Of a DNA stretch of 64,000 nt, positions 49,085 through 59,638 are shown in pieces (positions within the stretch are counted from its first letter, which is position 1; each line of letters begins with the position of its first letter). The notes beneath the pieces are model-generated. The model made no database searches. It was not told the origin of the DNA and worked only from the letters and a program-made list of their open reading frames with translations. The stretch comes from Telopea speciosissima (lineage: Eukaryota; Streptophyta; Magnoliopsida; Proteales; Proteaceae). The position numbers and the translations under genes are program-made. The stretch is taken from assembly GCF_018873765.1 (NCBI RefSeq), contig NC_057925.1, positions 7,451,568 to 7,515,567 of the forward strand, given 5' to 3'.

Positions 49085-50063
49085 GGTCATGTTTCTATTC
49101 CATAAATGACTTTTTGTAATTTTGTTATTGGGCCAACTTTCTAGATAAAAAACGTGTTTGGTAACGCATAGTAATTTCTATTTCTGGGCCAAAAAAGAAA
49201 TAGAAACATGTTTGTTATTCAAAATAATTTCTATTTCTGGAACTCCTATAAATTTTCAAAAACACCATTGAATACCCAAAAATTTGGTGGAGGTTCTGGT
49301 GGTGGTGGTGGCGGTGGAGGTGGTGGTAGTGATGGTGACAGAGGTGGAGGAGGTGGTGGCGGTAGATGTGGCAATGGCGGTGTAGTGGTAGTGGTAGAAG
49401 TGGAGGAGGTGGTGGTGGTTTTATTTTGCTAAAAGTCAGCAATGTATTAATAGAAAATTAAACTGTGGTGGTGGTGGTTGAAGTTGTTTTGGAAGTTTTA
49501 TTTTGAACATGAGATTACTGCTTTGCCCATCAAATTAAGCATGTAGTCATTAAAGAGCAACTCCCCCCTTTATTTCTTCCTTATTTATGGGACAAGGAAG
49601 TTTCAAATTGGAGATTTTTTTTTTTTCTATTTCTCAGCTAATTTTTTTTTGACCCGGTTCATTCCTAGGAACAAAAAAATGAACTGTTATTAACAGACAG
49701 GTTTCTATTAATTTTTTGATCCCAGGAACAAAAAAACAGAGAAATAAGGAAACAACAAACAGGCCCTTAGGCTTTGTATGGAAACGTTTTTGTTCCAAAG
49801 TACTGTTTTTTACTCTGAAACAGATTTTTGTGTTTCTATGATTTTGGAGTAATTCTTATCAACAAATATTGTTTCTGCCATCAAAAAAAAAATGTATGAA
49901 TTGCATATTAAGAGAAGAATTTCTTCTATTTTGTGGTGTTGGTGGTGGCGATGGTAGTGTGGTGGTAGTGGAAGTGGTGGTGGTGGCGGTGGCGGACGAC
50001 GGCGGCGATGGTGGTAATACTATTGGTGGAGGTGGAAACGGTGAAGTTGGTGGTGGTGATTCG
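49085..50063. repeat. GGT-rich microsatellites in related non-autonomous elements
   Basis: Two (GGT)n / GGTGGAGGT tracts (49283-49428 and 49936-50063) are each flanked by sequence of the type tttggtaacgcatagtaatt, ttctatttctgg, and aacaaacaggccc. This suggests two related transposon derivatives carrying the repeat. The Gly-rich and His-rich frames across them are products of the triplet repeat. Confidence 0.5.
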
Positions 50064-52100
50064 TGAATATAGTGTTTGTACCATGCACATTTTTGCTTTC
50101 AATTTGTACTTTTTATTTTTCAGAGCTTCTTTTGGTGTTTCTCAAAAAATATAGGGGTTACACATGCAAGAGACTTTATAGGAAAGGAACTGCAAAAACA
50201 CCAAAGCAGGCTAATAAATGTAAGTGTTGAGGATCCATTTTGGAATTCTAGTAGTACTTTTGTTTCTATACTCATTCAATGGAAACCAAGGATTTTAGGT
50301 TCAGATTAAGGATCAAATTGATCCTTGTCGATTCCAATCTAAATCGGTTGGAATCGGTCTCCAAAATCCTAGAATTGGCCTCTCAGATTTGAGAACACAG
50401 CAATTCAGTCTGAAAAACCCTAGAATCAGCCACTTTGGAACATCCAATCAATCATGATCCAAATCCGCTGATTCGACCAATTGGATTCCGATTTTTGAAA
50501 CAATAGTGAAAACCAGTCAAATGGTCATAATAACCTCAATCAAACAGTGAGCATAAGAAAAGCTGGTGTAGAGTTTCTTGAACTTCCTCTTAGTTTTGAA
50601 TTTCCCTTGTTGGCATGTTCAGAAGTTCTACTCTCAAGTGAGTTCACTTACAACTTTACAAGAAAAGGAAGGAGCTCTTTGAATAAATCATGTCAGTTCC
50701 TAAGTTGCTGACTTGCACCGTATGCAGTTTCACTCATACCTATAAACTTTATGGCTCTGTTTGGTTGGAAGGAAAATTAAAAGAAAGTATAGTAAAAATT
50801 CTAAACCTAAAAAAGAAACTTTTGTAATTTTTACTTCACATGTTTATAATGTTATATATTACTAATTTGAAATTGTTCCATGTTTGGTTATAAAAATTCA
50901 CTCTAGTTCCAATCTAAATCCCTTGGATTTTGAAAAGTAAAATAAAAATTACATTTAAAAACATCATTACTAAATATAGTATAATAAGATATTTAACTTG
51001 GATTTGAAAAGTAAAATAAAAATTATATTTAAAAAGCGTCATTACTAAATATAGTAAGATATGTAACTAGTTTATGCAATCATGTTATATAATGATTACA
51101 AAAGTTTTTTTTTAAAGTTTAAAATTTTCACTTTCCTTATATTTGATTTCCCTTGCAACCAAATAAAGCCTATATATGTGGGGCTATCCTTTCACAGCGG
51201 GGCCATCTTCCCCTTGCATCACACGTGGGTTATGGCCATCAGATCCTTTGTACCCATTCTAACCCTATATTCGCCTGTATCAAGACTTCATAAATGACAC
51301 TTGGTAGGCCATGTGGACCCAAATGTTGACCACAATTAGAACCCCCGTCTTCTCAACGCAGGTGTCAAGTTTCAATAGAGCCTTAACATAGTGAAAGTGG
51401 GGAATTGGGCAAGACATCGCTGCCTGGTCGCATGGCTCTGCACCAACATGGGAGTCAATGAGAGCACGTGTAGGGCCATCAATATAAATAAGATTTCTTA
51501 TTTTATGGGGGTGGGGTGGTAATTTCGTGTGCTTTTGTGACTGCGTGATTGTCTCACGACCAAACAACGTTTTTTTTCTTATTATTCAAAATAGACGATT
51601 CTTTACTTTACTAATGGAAACACAAAGAAAAGAAATAAAAGAGGGTCAGCGATCGCTGTCTGATCGTGCAACGTCTGAACAATAAATTCACGTAATCCTG
51701 TATATAGGCACAAAAACCACGCGACTGATTAGCATTCTCTTTCCCAATAAAAAAAATATATGAAAAAGAATGGGTCATGGATTTAGTTCCGATATCGATA
51801 GTGATATGTATCCATCGTATCAATCCAATACTGGATTAAAAACATCATTTTTTCAAAAATATCAATACATATCAATTGATACAACCTATCCAATACATAT
51901 TCTTAACATATGACATATTTGAACCAACATGATTCCAAAAATAGGATTATAGTTTTTTCGTTTTTGGGTCAAGAGAATGTGGAGTTACTCCTCCACCAAG
52001 CGAGAATTAGAAATATTGATACGAGGGACATTTTTATAATTTTCACCCTCAGTCCAAATAAAACCAAACAAAGGATGACACAAAGTTGTTGAGTGTTACA
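50064..52100. other. Intergenic DNA with low-complexity repeats
   Basis: Contains aatcggttggaatcgg-type repeats (about 50300-50500), a duplicated block with aaaaattacatttaaaa and aaaaattatatttaaaa (about 50930-51060), and a gtatcaat / atcgata-rich patch (51790-51900). No frame shows a recognisable protein. Confidence 0.4.
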
Positions 52101-52119
52101 GATCAGGGTGGGCCATATG

Positions 52120-52640
52120 TTGTCTACTAATAAGGTTATGCATGCTCTTTCTAGGTGTACTTTACCTACTTTAGATTTTTCTGTTTTGTTATGTGCAGAG
52201 CTTGATTCCACAGACATAAGCTGTTTTGGATGAACTTTTGGCATTTTGTTAGATGACAAATTCATTTTGTTGATTTCAGGTTAGATTAAAATCAATCATG
52301 AGTTGGAACCTAAGCTGTTTGCTATTCTCGACGATCTTGATTGGACTAATTCGAGAGGTTTGAAACTGAAAGAAGTTTGGTGCTCCAACACGACGCTACT
52401 TGGACTTCTTCCAATTCCATCCCGTTCTCCTTGGCCTTTTGAAGTTTTAAAAAATTTCTTACAGATTTTGGATCGATCCAGAGATATTATGTTCAAACCT
52501 CTGACAGATCCCTCTCTTCTAACTTGGTTTAGATCTTTAGCAAAACAAACTACTACTATTGATGTACCCTGTGTCATTGAACACTGTACAAATTTGCCAT
52601 CCTGTTAATATATGATTTTCTGTTTTCATCAAAAAAAAAA
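52120..52640 (+). mobile_element. 3' end of an L1-type LINE (RNase H-like remnant with poly-A)
   Basis: The frame 52303-52608 carries the pattern of the plant L1 C-terminal RNase H-like domain: WCSNTTLLGLL (like SDSTTLVKLL), then SPWPFEVLKNFLQIL, then SLAKQTT (like the AD-LAKQ helix). It ends in a Cys pair, a short 3' UTR and an A-run (52631-52640). The reverse transcriptase is absent. Assignment rests on the pattern order and the A-tail, not on a database match. Confidence 0.55.
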
Positions 52641-52729
52641 GAGAAGAGGTGGGCCATATGTTCCCTACACAGCCAGAATCCTTACTATTATCAATCTATA
52701 CTATAGAGTCTAAAGTCTAGACTAGGGTT

Positions 52730-53340
52730 TTAGCAATCGGTATCGGTATGAGTATTAGTCTCTGTCAATATCGATCCGATACTGATACAGATCGATCATG
52801 GTTTTTTCAAAAACTTGATTTTTAAAAAATATTTTTATCCTTATTCGTATCGATCGTATCAAGGATTGATATCATTCTCCATTAGTACAAATACAAATCA
52901 ACCGATCCGATAAAGATTCCTCAAAACATGCTCTAGACTCTAGACTCTAGATCGAACAAGAGGATACAAAGGATCTGAACCCACCGAATTTGGGAGAATG
53001 CCTCTGTGAGAGGAGTGTTTCACTTCTATTTTTCTTCCCACAAGGCCTATGTGAGAGGAGTGTTTCATTTCTCTTTCTCTTTCTCTTTCCCACTAGGATC
53101 GGTATCAGAATCGGTATCGTTCTTGTCGATACCGATACTATATTGACCCATATCGGTCCAGATTGGATGGTTTTACCCTTAAATTTCAATAGAAACTGGT
53201 TTTATTTATATTTTTACCCTTGATCAGTACCCTTGGATCAATATCATATTGATCAGGAATCGATATCGATCTCCACCGATACTGATATGGATCAACTGGT
53301 CCGGTTGATTCGATACAGATTCCTCAAATCATGCCTCCCA
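52730..53340. repeat. Diverged repeats of the type atcggtatcg / gatccgatac
   Basis: Blocks such as gcaatcggtatcggtatg, cgatccgatactgatacag, ggatcggtatcagaatcggt and accgatactgatatggatc recur in both orientations. A duplicated segment containing gtgagaggagtgtttca appears at 53007-53024 and 53050-53067. Probably non-autonomous transposon remnants. Confidence 0.5.
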
Positions 53341-53470
53341 CCATAGAATCAAAACTCGACCGAAACCTGTCGTAACCGCCGAGACAACTCGGTTTCGACA
53401 GGCTCCGAGACGAATTGGGGACATACTTTAAAAAATCTACTAATCGACCATGTTTCAACCGTTTCGGCCA

Positions 53471-53515
53471 GGTTTCGACCGTTTTGGCCGAAACCTGGCC
53501 AAAACGGTCGAAACC
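53471..53515. repeat. Perfect palindrome with 19-bp arms
   Basis: Arms ggtttcgaccgttttggcc (53471-53489) and its exact complement (53497-53515), loop 7 bp. It lies in a tcgaccgaaacc-rich repeat, just upstream of the mTERF relic. It looks like part of a fold-back element rather than a terminator. Confidence 0.7.
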
Positions 53516-53581
53516 AAGGCCATAAGCTTACCTTTTGAATGGGCAGAACCTTATCTAACTTCATTTCACTTCCATTCCCAG

Positions 53582-55065
53582 GGCATTTTGAGCCTTAACC
53601 TCAGCAAAGAGCGAAGGGTCTTGTCCAATAGCTTAGAAAACCAAATCATCCCTGCTGTTAATTTCTTTAAGAGTTTAGTTGGGACTGTAGAGAATGTTGT
53701 TATTGGTCTAAAACGTCATCCTCGTCTCATCAAGTGTGATATACAAAATGTTGGAGATTTTCAACAATATTGATGTTGGGAATAGTCCCACATCGGAAAC
53801 GTAAAGGTCAATACTTGTGTATATTTAATAAAACACTATCTATTGTTTAAGTTAATAAACAAGGTGGATGCTATGGTGTATGTGCGAGGACTGTCGTCCG
53901 AGCGTGAGCACGCACGACGTGGGCAGTGGGCTATAGAGGTGTTAGTGGTGCACGCTTCGAGCAAGATCTGATTTGGACCGGTCCTTTTGATCTAGTGGTC
54001 CGATTTGAATCTTATGGCTATTATATTTTTGGACGGTACAGATCGTACAGTTACGATCTAATGGACCAGATTCAAAGTTAATCAACAGTTATGACTGTTA
54101 TGTATTTGGATGGTCTAGATCATACAGTTACGATCTAACGGTCCAGATTCAAAGATGGAAGAATCCATCTGTTGGGAACAGGTGCCAAGTGGCTTATTAA
54201 TATCTAGAGATATTTCAAATTTTGAAATATCCCAAAACGTTCTCTACTTCTCCTCTTTCTAAAAGTTTCTTGTAGGGAATCTGTTTTGTTGTAGGAACAG
54301 ATTTCTCTACTTCTGGCTTTTCTGCTTCTCAAAAGGCTTTCTGATATCGTTCCTGGCTTCGTTTGTGCAACATGCAGCCAAGATAATCAACTTTGTTTGA
54401 GGCTTCACTGTATCCTAGGAGACAATTCGTCTGCAACCTATTTGCATCAAACTATAGGGACGAATTTCGTCTTAAGGAAAGCGACTCTATAACGCACCTT
54501 GAAGTTTTGAGCCATCTCCTGTTCAAACACAAAATGTGGCTCAAAAAATTGCAATCTTGAGAGAAAATGGAGCACCTGATTCAAAAGTGTATGCGTGCTC
54601 TGTATGTGTTTACATCAGTGAGCAAATCGACATGGAAGCTGACATTGGACGCTTATAGAAGATGGGATTTTTCTCATAGCATTTAGGAGGTACCCTTGTT
54701 TTATGACAGTATCTGAGAAGAGGATAATGAGCCATATGGGATTTCTTTGTTAACAAAATGGGTTGGGAACGGGCAGTTATCATCATATACCCGCAACTTC
54801 TTGAGCTTAGCTTGGAGGAGAGGATTCTTCCAAGGTGTTCAGTTTTATGAGTATTGATATTGAAAGGTCCGGTGAAGGAAGATCTTGAATTGAGACATCT
54901 GTTGACAAAAAATGTAGCATTTCTTGGAGACCAATTGGTCCCATAACATGTCATGGGATACGTTTGCTGTGCATTCGGAGGAACGATTTCGTAATTTTTA
55001 GTGGTACGCTGCTTGTGGATAAAACCCACCAAGAAACTCCGCATGGATTTGAAGAAGGACAACTC
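53582..55065 (+). pseudogene. mTERF-domain gene relic, split by a solo LTR
   Basis: mTERF proteins are organellar transcription and RNA-processing factors made of helical repeats. Seen: after a possible acceptor (ccattcccag) the frame reads SNSLENQIIPAVNFFKSLVG and LKRHPRLIKCDIQNV. Removing the solo LTR (53749-54529 plus one target repeat) continues it in frame with AQKIAILRENGAPDSKV. Further on come STWKLTLDAYRRW, SEKRIMSHMGF, then in another frame FVNKMGWERAVIIIYPQLL, LSLEERILPRCSVL and LILKGPVKEDLELRHLL, the usual mTERF order. Stops, at least one frameshift and a missing middle repeat show it is dead. The N-terminal half and targeting peptide are not in the window. Confidence 0.82.
53744..54534 (+). 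mobile_element. Solo LTR inside the mTERF relic, 5-bp target duplication
   Basis: The LTR 53749-54529 begins TGTTGGAGATTTTC and ends GTTCAAACA; CAAAA flanks it at 53744-53748 and 54530-54534. Excision restores an in-frame mTERF reading. It contains aatagtcccacatcgg, a motif frequent at Copia-type LTR starts, and a repeated block (cagttacgatctaatggacc and cagttacgatctaacggtcc). Strand is inferred from that motif. Confidence 0.88.
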
Positions 55066-55739
55066 AATGTTTTATTTGGATAATATGTATTATTCAGGGT
55101 TCAAGTACTTTAAAATTATGTGAATTAAGTATTTATAATACTATTTTAGTGTCTATATCTGCGCATACATTTGTAAACTTGCGTCAATAACCACAAATAC
55201 CATTTTGAGTGATGTTTTAGTGAAATTGAAGTTTGGATAAACTTTAAAATATAAAAAATCGGGTTACCTGCAAAAATTCAGACCTGAAAAAACTGTTTTG
55301 GAATCGAAACCATGGTTTCTCCATCAATGAAAAAAAAATGGGAAATTTTCAGCACCCCCCCTGTGTTGGACCCCAGTATTAATGCCAACCCATTAAGTCC
55401 TAAAATTTGAGTTTGAACCCAAAAACTAACGGACATCACTCTGACTTAACTGAGTGGGATAAAATGTCAAAAATACCCTTCAAACCCCAACCCATCTTCA
55501 ACCTAAATTCTTACCGTTGGAACTTCTAACCTTGAAATACCTCATCTTCCCCAAATCGAACCTTCAACTCATCTTTACGACTTGCACACCAGAGAAGTAG
55601 CAACACAGGTTCAGACCTATGGCACCCTTGATTCCACATGCTTCCATCTTCTCCTCCTCTCCATTATACCTCCTTCTCTTTCTGCTGCTTTCTTCTCCTT
55701 TCTCCTGCACAACCGTAGAATCCATTGCTGTATAAACCT
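55066..55739. other. Non-coding flank of the minisatellite
   Basis: AT-rich up to about 55330, then pyrimidine-rich DNA starting gaaattttcagcacccccc, which looks like the terminal region of a Mutator-like element. I could not find the matching opposite end, and it may be hidden by the LTR inserted at 59639. Confidence 0.35.
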
Positions 55740-55915
55740 TGCTCAGCCCCTTGCTCTATCTGAGAACACCCACCCACCCCCCAACACACACACACTTACT
55801 CAGCCCTTTGCTCTACCTGTGAACACCCACCCACATAACCCTTGCTCTATCTGAGAACACCCACATACACACACATCCACACCCTTGTTCAGCCCCTTGC
55901 TCTACCTGAGAACAC

Positions 55916-55966
<51 letters not shown>

Positions 55967-57430
55967 CTACACACACCATACGACACACAAACACACCAAC
56001 AAAGAAACACACACCCCTGCCCCTTGTTGCACCATACCCACCCACACACACCTGATAGCACCCACACACGAGGGGCTTTGCCCCTTGCTGTACCTGAGAC
56101 CACACACACCTTGCTAAATCACACACACCTTGCTGAATCACACACCTCCTGCCCCTTGTTACACCACACACACACAACCCCCCTCCTGTACCTAAGAGCA
56201 CCCACACAGCAAGAGCTTTGCCCCTTGCTGTACCTGAGACCATACACACACACACACACACCTGCACCTACACACACCACACACACACACACACCCCTGC
56301 CCCTTGTTGCACCACACACACACCCCCTCCTGTACCTGAGAACACGCACACAGTAGGTGCTTTGCTCCTTGCTGTACCTGAGACCACACACACACACTCA
56401 CCTGCACCTACACACACACACACCTGCACCTACACACACCACACACACACACACACCCCTTGCCCCTTGTTGCACCACACACACACACCCCTCCCTCCTG
56501 TACCTGAGAGCACCCACACAGCAGGGGCTTTGCCCCTTGCTGTACCTGAGACCACACACACACACACAGCTACACCTACACACACCACACACACACACAC
56601 ACCACTGCACCTACACACACCACCCCACCCACACACAAACACACACCTGCACCCACATACACACCCCCTGCTGCACCCACCCACACACACACATTGGCTG
56701 CACTACACACACCACCCCTGCTGCACCTACACACCCTTACTGCACTACACACACCACCCCACCCCACCCACACAGCTGCACACACACACACACACACCTG
56801 CACACCCCCCTGCACACACACACACCACACACACCCCTACACACACCACCCCTGCTGCACTACACACCCCTGCTGCACTACACACACACCACCCAACCCA
56901 CCCACACACACACACACACCCCTGCACATGCACACCACACCACCCCACCCACACAGCTGCACACACACACACACCCCCTTGTACACACACACCACACCCC
57001 CCCGCACTACACACACCACCCCTGCTGCACCTACACACCCCTGCTGCACTACACACACCACCCCACCCCACACCCCACACACACATACACACACCTGCAC
57101 GCACACACCACCCCACCCCACCCACACAGCTGCACACACACACCCCCTGCACTATACACACCACCCCTATTGCACCTACACACCCCTGCTGCACTACACA
57201 CACCACCCACACACACACACCTGCACCCACACACACACCCCCCTACAGACACACACCACACCCCTGCTGCACTACACACACAACCCCTACTGCTCCCACA
57301 CACACACACCCTGCACCTAGCTACAACACACCATACACACACACACACCCTGTACCTAGCTGCATCACATCACACACCACACTCAGACACACACACACAT
57401 ATACACCCCTTGCTGCACCACACACAAATT
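55740..57430. repeat. 1.7-kb CA-rich minisatellite with higher-order units
   Basis: Almost free of G on the + strand outside a recurring core. Up to about 56560 the unit contains ccccttgctgtacctgagac followed by (CA)n and tgccccttgttgcaccacac. From 56560 on a shorter unit dominates (ctgcactacacacaccaccc, ctgctgcacctacacacccc). Long frames on both strands (His/Thr/Pro-rich on +, Cys/Val/Gly-rich on -) follow from the even-numbered repeat and are not genes. Confidence 0.9.
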
Positions 57431-57478
57431 TGACAACTTGAAATGAAATTCTAATATATTTTGGGTATTTTATAGATA

Positions 57479-57910
57479 ATGATGTCGGCATCAGCTAGTG
57501 TTAACAGTACGAATTCAAGGCCATTGAAATTTGAGAACTTGAAATGTGACTGTGGACTACGAGCTACAGTTAGAATTTCAGAGTCTGAGCAAAATCCAAA
57601 TAGGCTCTACTACAACTGTCCTAGAAAAGGCAAAGGAGGCTGTGATTTCTTTGCTTGGTGCTATCTAAAGGAAGACATGGGAAACCTGTCCATGTCTACA
57701 GCTATACCACGAAACAATAACATGATAGATGGGAACCTGTCCATGTCTACAGCTATACCACGAAACAATGACATGATAGATGGGAGTGGAATTCACCCAA
57801 ATGGAGTGTGTGTGATGAAGGATGACATGTCTGCCACAATATATCTTGTGAGTCTAATTGTACTGCTTCTCTGTATGGTGAACTTTGTACTGCTGGCTTT
57901 TAAAGTATGA
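57479..57910 (+). CDS. GRF-type zinc-finger protein with C-terminal membrane segment
   Basis: 143 aa. Residues 23-61 form a GRF zinc finger: C23-x-C25-G-x2-A, then a Ser/Asn-Pro-x-Arg-x-Tyr-Tyr core, C47-P, C55-x-F-F-x-W. This family is known for binding single-stranded nucleic acid in DNA-processing enzymes; small plant versions with a tail anchor are common and of unknown role. Residues about 119-141 are hydrophobic (IYLVSLIVLLLCMVNFVLLA), a likely single membrane span. In between, a 17-residue unit (GNLSMSTAIPRNNNMID) occurs twice, from an exact-looking 51-bp tandem duplication. A possible splice acceptor (gtattttatag) lies 4 bp before the first ATG, so a 5' exon may be missing. It faces the MULE transposase relic tail to tail and may belong to that element. 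Confidence 0.7.
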   Translation: MMSASASVNSTNSRPLKFENLKCDCGLRATVRISESEQNPNRLYYNCPRKGKGGCDFFAWCYLKEDMGNLSMSTAIPRNNNMIDGNLSMSTAIPRNNDMIDGSGIHPNGVCVMKDDMSATIYLVSLIVLLLCMVNFVLLAFKV

Positions 57911-58334
57911 TGTAACTTTGAAACTTGGTAATTAGAAGGTCATGGTCTGATCTTGTAAGTTGTTGGTATGGTCCTGTAAGTTGTTGGTATTAGGAATGAA
58001 ATGGTATTAGTAATGAAATTGTAAGTTGTTGGCTTTGAGTTGTTTTACTTTTTCAAAATTTTTGCTCATTCCAATCTATTAAAGGAACACACAGCTACAG
58101 AGCGTGTAGACAATCAAGATAATTATACTAAGATAATCCTATTCATTGGCATAATCATAGCATCCAATCCGTTCCATCACTAATATTACAACTTAAAAAA
58201 CATTCAAAACATTGGTTCATCGACTCCATTTGTTCCATCACAAATATTACAACTTCAAAAGTTCCCAAACACAGTTACAACTTCTCAAATTTCCCTAAAA
58301 ACACTCCTAACAGAAAATAAACCACTCACTAGAA

Positions 58335-59518
58335 CTATTGACCACTACCCTCTGTGGCTAAACTACTAGCAATTTTTGAATTCCTTCTAGATCTATAGGC
58401 CGCCATCTTTGATCTCACTCTCTCTTGTACAGACCCACTTGGAGACCCAGTAGATGCAGTGTTTGATCTTGTTTGCCTCTGGGAGTTACTTGTATCATCC
58501 TGATTGCTAGTTCCACTTTCCATTCTCTACACTAGAAAAACAAAAATTGAATATGAATATAAATATATAAATAAATATATAAATTTATCTAATGAATAAC
58601 TAGTTAGATTTATAATAAAAAAACCTTACCTCACTACCCCCTCTTTTCCTTTTTCCTTTCCCTTACTGATGATGATCTTTTTCTGAAGACTGGAGGGGCA
58701 CCTTCATCAATAGCTCTTCTTCTATTTTTGTTGGGTCTGTTAGGTCTCCTTCTCATAAGGGGGGCTGCACGACACCATACAAACTAGTCTCAGATAATCC
58801 AACTGTATCTGGCTGTGCATGGATCATCTCTCCATATGCTAGTTGATATCTCTGCACAGTATAGTATGGATCACAATAGTCATCAATGCTCTGGCTCTTC
58901 ACAGCAATAGCATGGGCTGCATGCTTACAAGGCAGCCCAGTTGCTTCCCATACTTTACATGTACAAGTTCTCTCATCCAACTTAAGCACAACAACTTTAT
59001 TTCCATCATTAACCTCAAACTCATACAATCCTGCTGCATGTGCAATGCATCCCCTTGCTGCCCTTTCAATAGAATCCAATTTCTTCTTAATAGCTGGTGT
59101 AATTATACCCATTAAACTGCATGCAGTAGCATACCTCAGTTGAAACCTTGTCATCAACTGCACCCTAAGTTGGTCAATCAGTGTCACTATTGGCTTGTCT
59201 CTATAAGGTGCAATCCATTGGTTGAATGACTCAGTCATGTTGTTAGTCACATGGTCACTCTTGGCACCATGATCAAAGGCATGTCTTGCCCAGCTTGCAG
59301 GTGAGTTTCTCATCAACCAGTCATGAGCTTCTACATTTATATCTTTCAGCTCCCCCATAGCTTTCTAAAAATCAGCGAGTAATGGATGCTTTGGCAGCGA
59401 TCCGTAGGCGTCCTCAACATTGCTCCAGGATAAACACCCTAAAGTTGGCATATAAATGCCTAAAACAATGTCTCTGATTACATCAAGGGAATTGTTGTTG
59501 AATTGAATCAATTAGACC
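58335..59518 (-). pseudogene. MULE (MuDR-type) transposase, C-terminal part, broken
   Basis: Read on the - strand: after an acceptor (ttcatttacag, exon from about 59518) come GLIDSIQQQFP, then RHLYANFR in another frame (the conserved CxxH-YANF end of the MULE DDE domain), then 59358-58753 intact (ELKDINVEAHDWLMRNSP, NNMTESFNQWI), then a SWIM zinc finger with CTCKVWEATGLPCKHAAHAI. Next come a one-base frameshift at VVQPPL / MRRRPNRPNKNRRRA, a stop near a GTAAGG donor, and a possible last exon (58523-58335) rich in Ser, Thr and Arg. Stops and frameshifts upstream of 59358 make it a pseudogene. The catalytic D..D region is absent, cut off by the LTR at 59639. Confidence 0.88.
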
Positions 59519-59638
59519 CTGTAAATGAAAATTAATATATATATTAATTTAAGCATATAAATGTAAAAATGGGAAGCACAACTATTAAATACACCACATT
59601 TACTAACCTTCTGTTTGTCAGACATAAAGGTCAAGTGG

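Noticed and set aside
49208-49442. Gly-rich and His-rich small proteins
   Set aside because: Products of a GGT triplet tract; the same happens at 49936-50063.
54610-55062. 150-aa frame on the - strand
   Set aside because: It is the antisense shadow of the mTERF relic, whose + strand matches the family.
56218-57441. 407-codon frame rich in His, Thr and Pro, and Cys/Val-rich frames on the other strand
   Set aside because: They arise from reading a CA-rich repeat; frames stay open because the repeat lacks stop triplets. No start context, domain or splice structure supports a protein.
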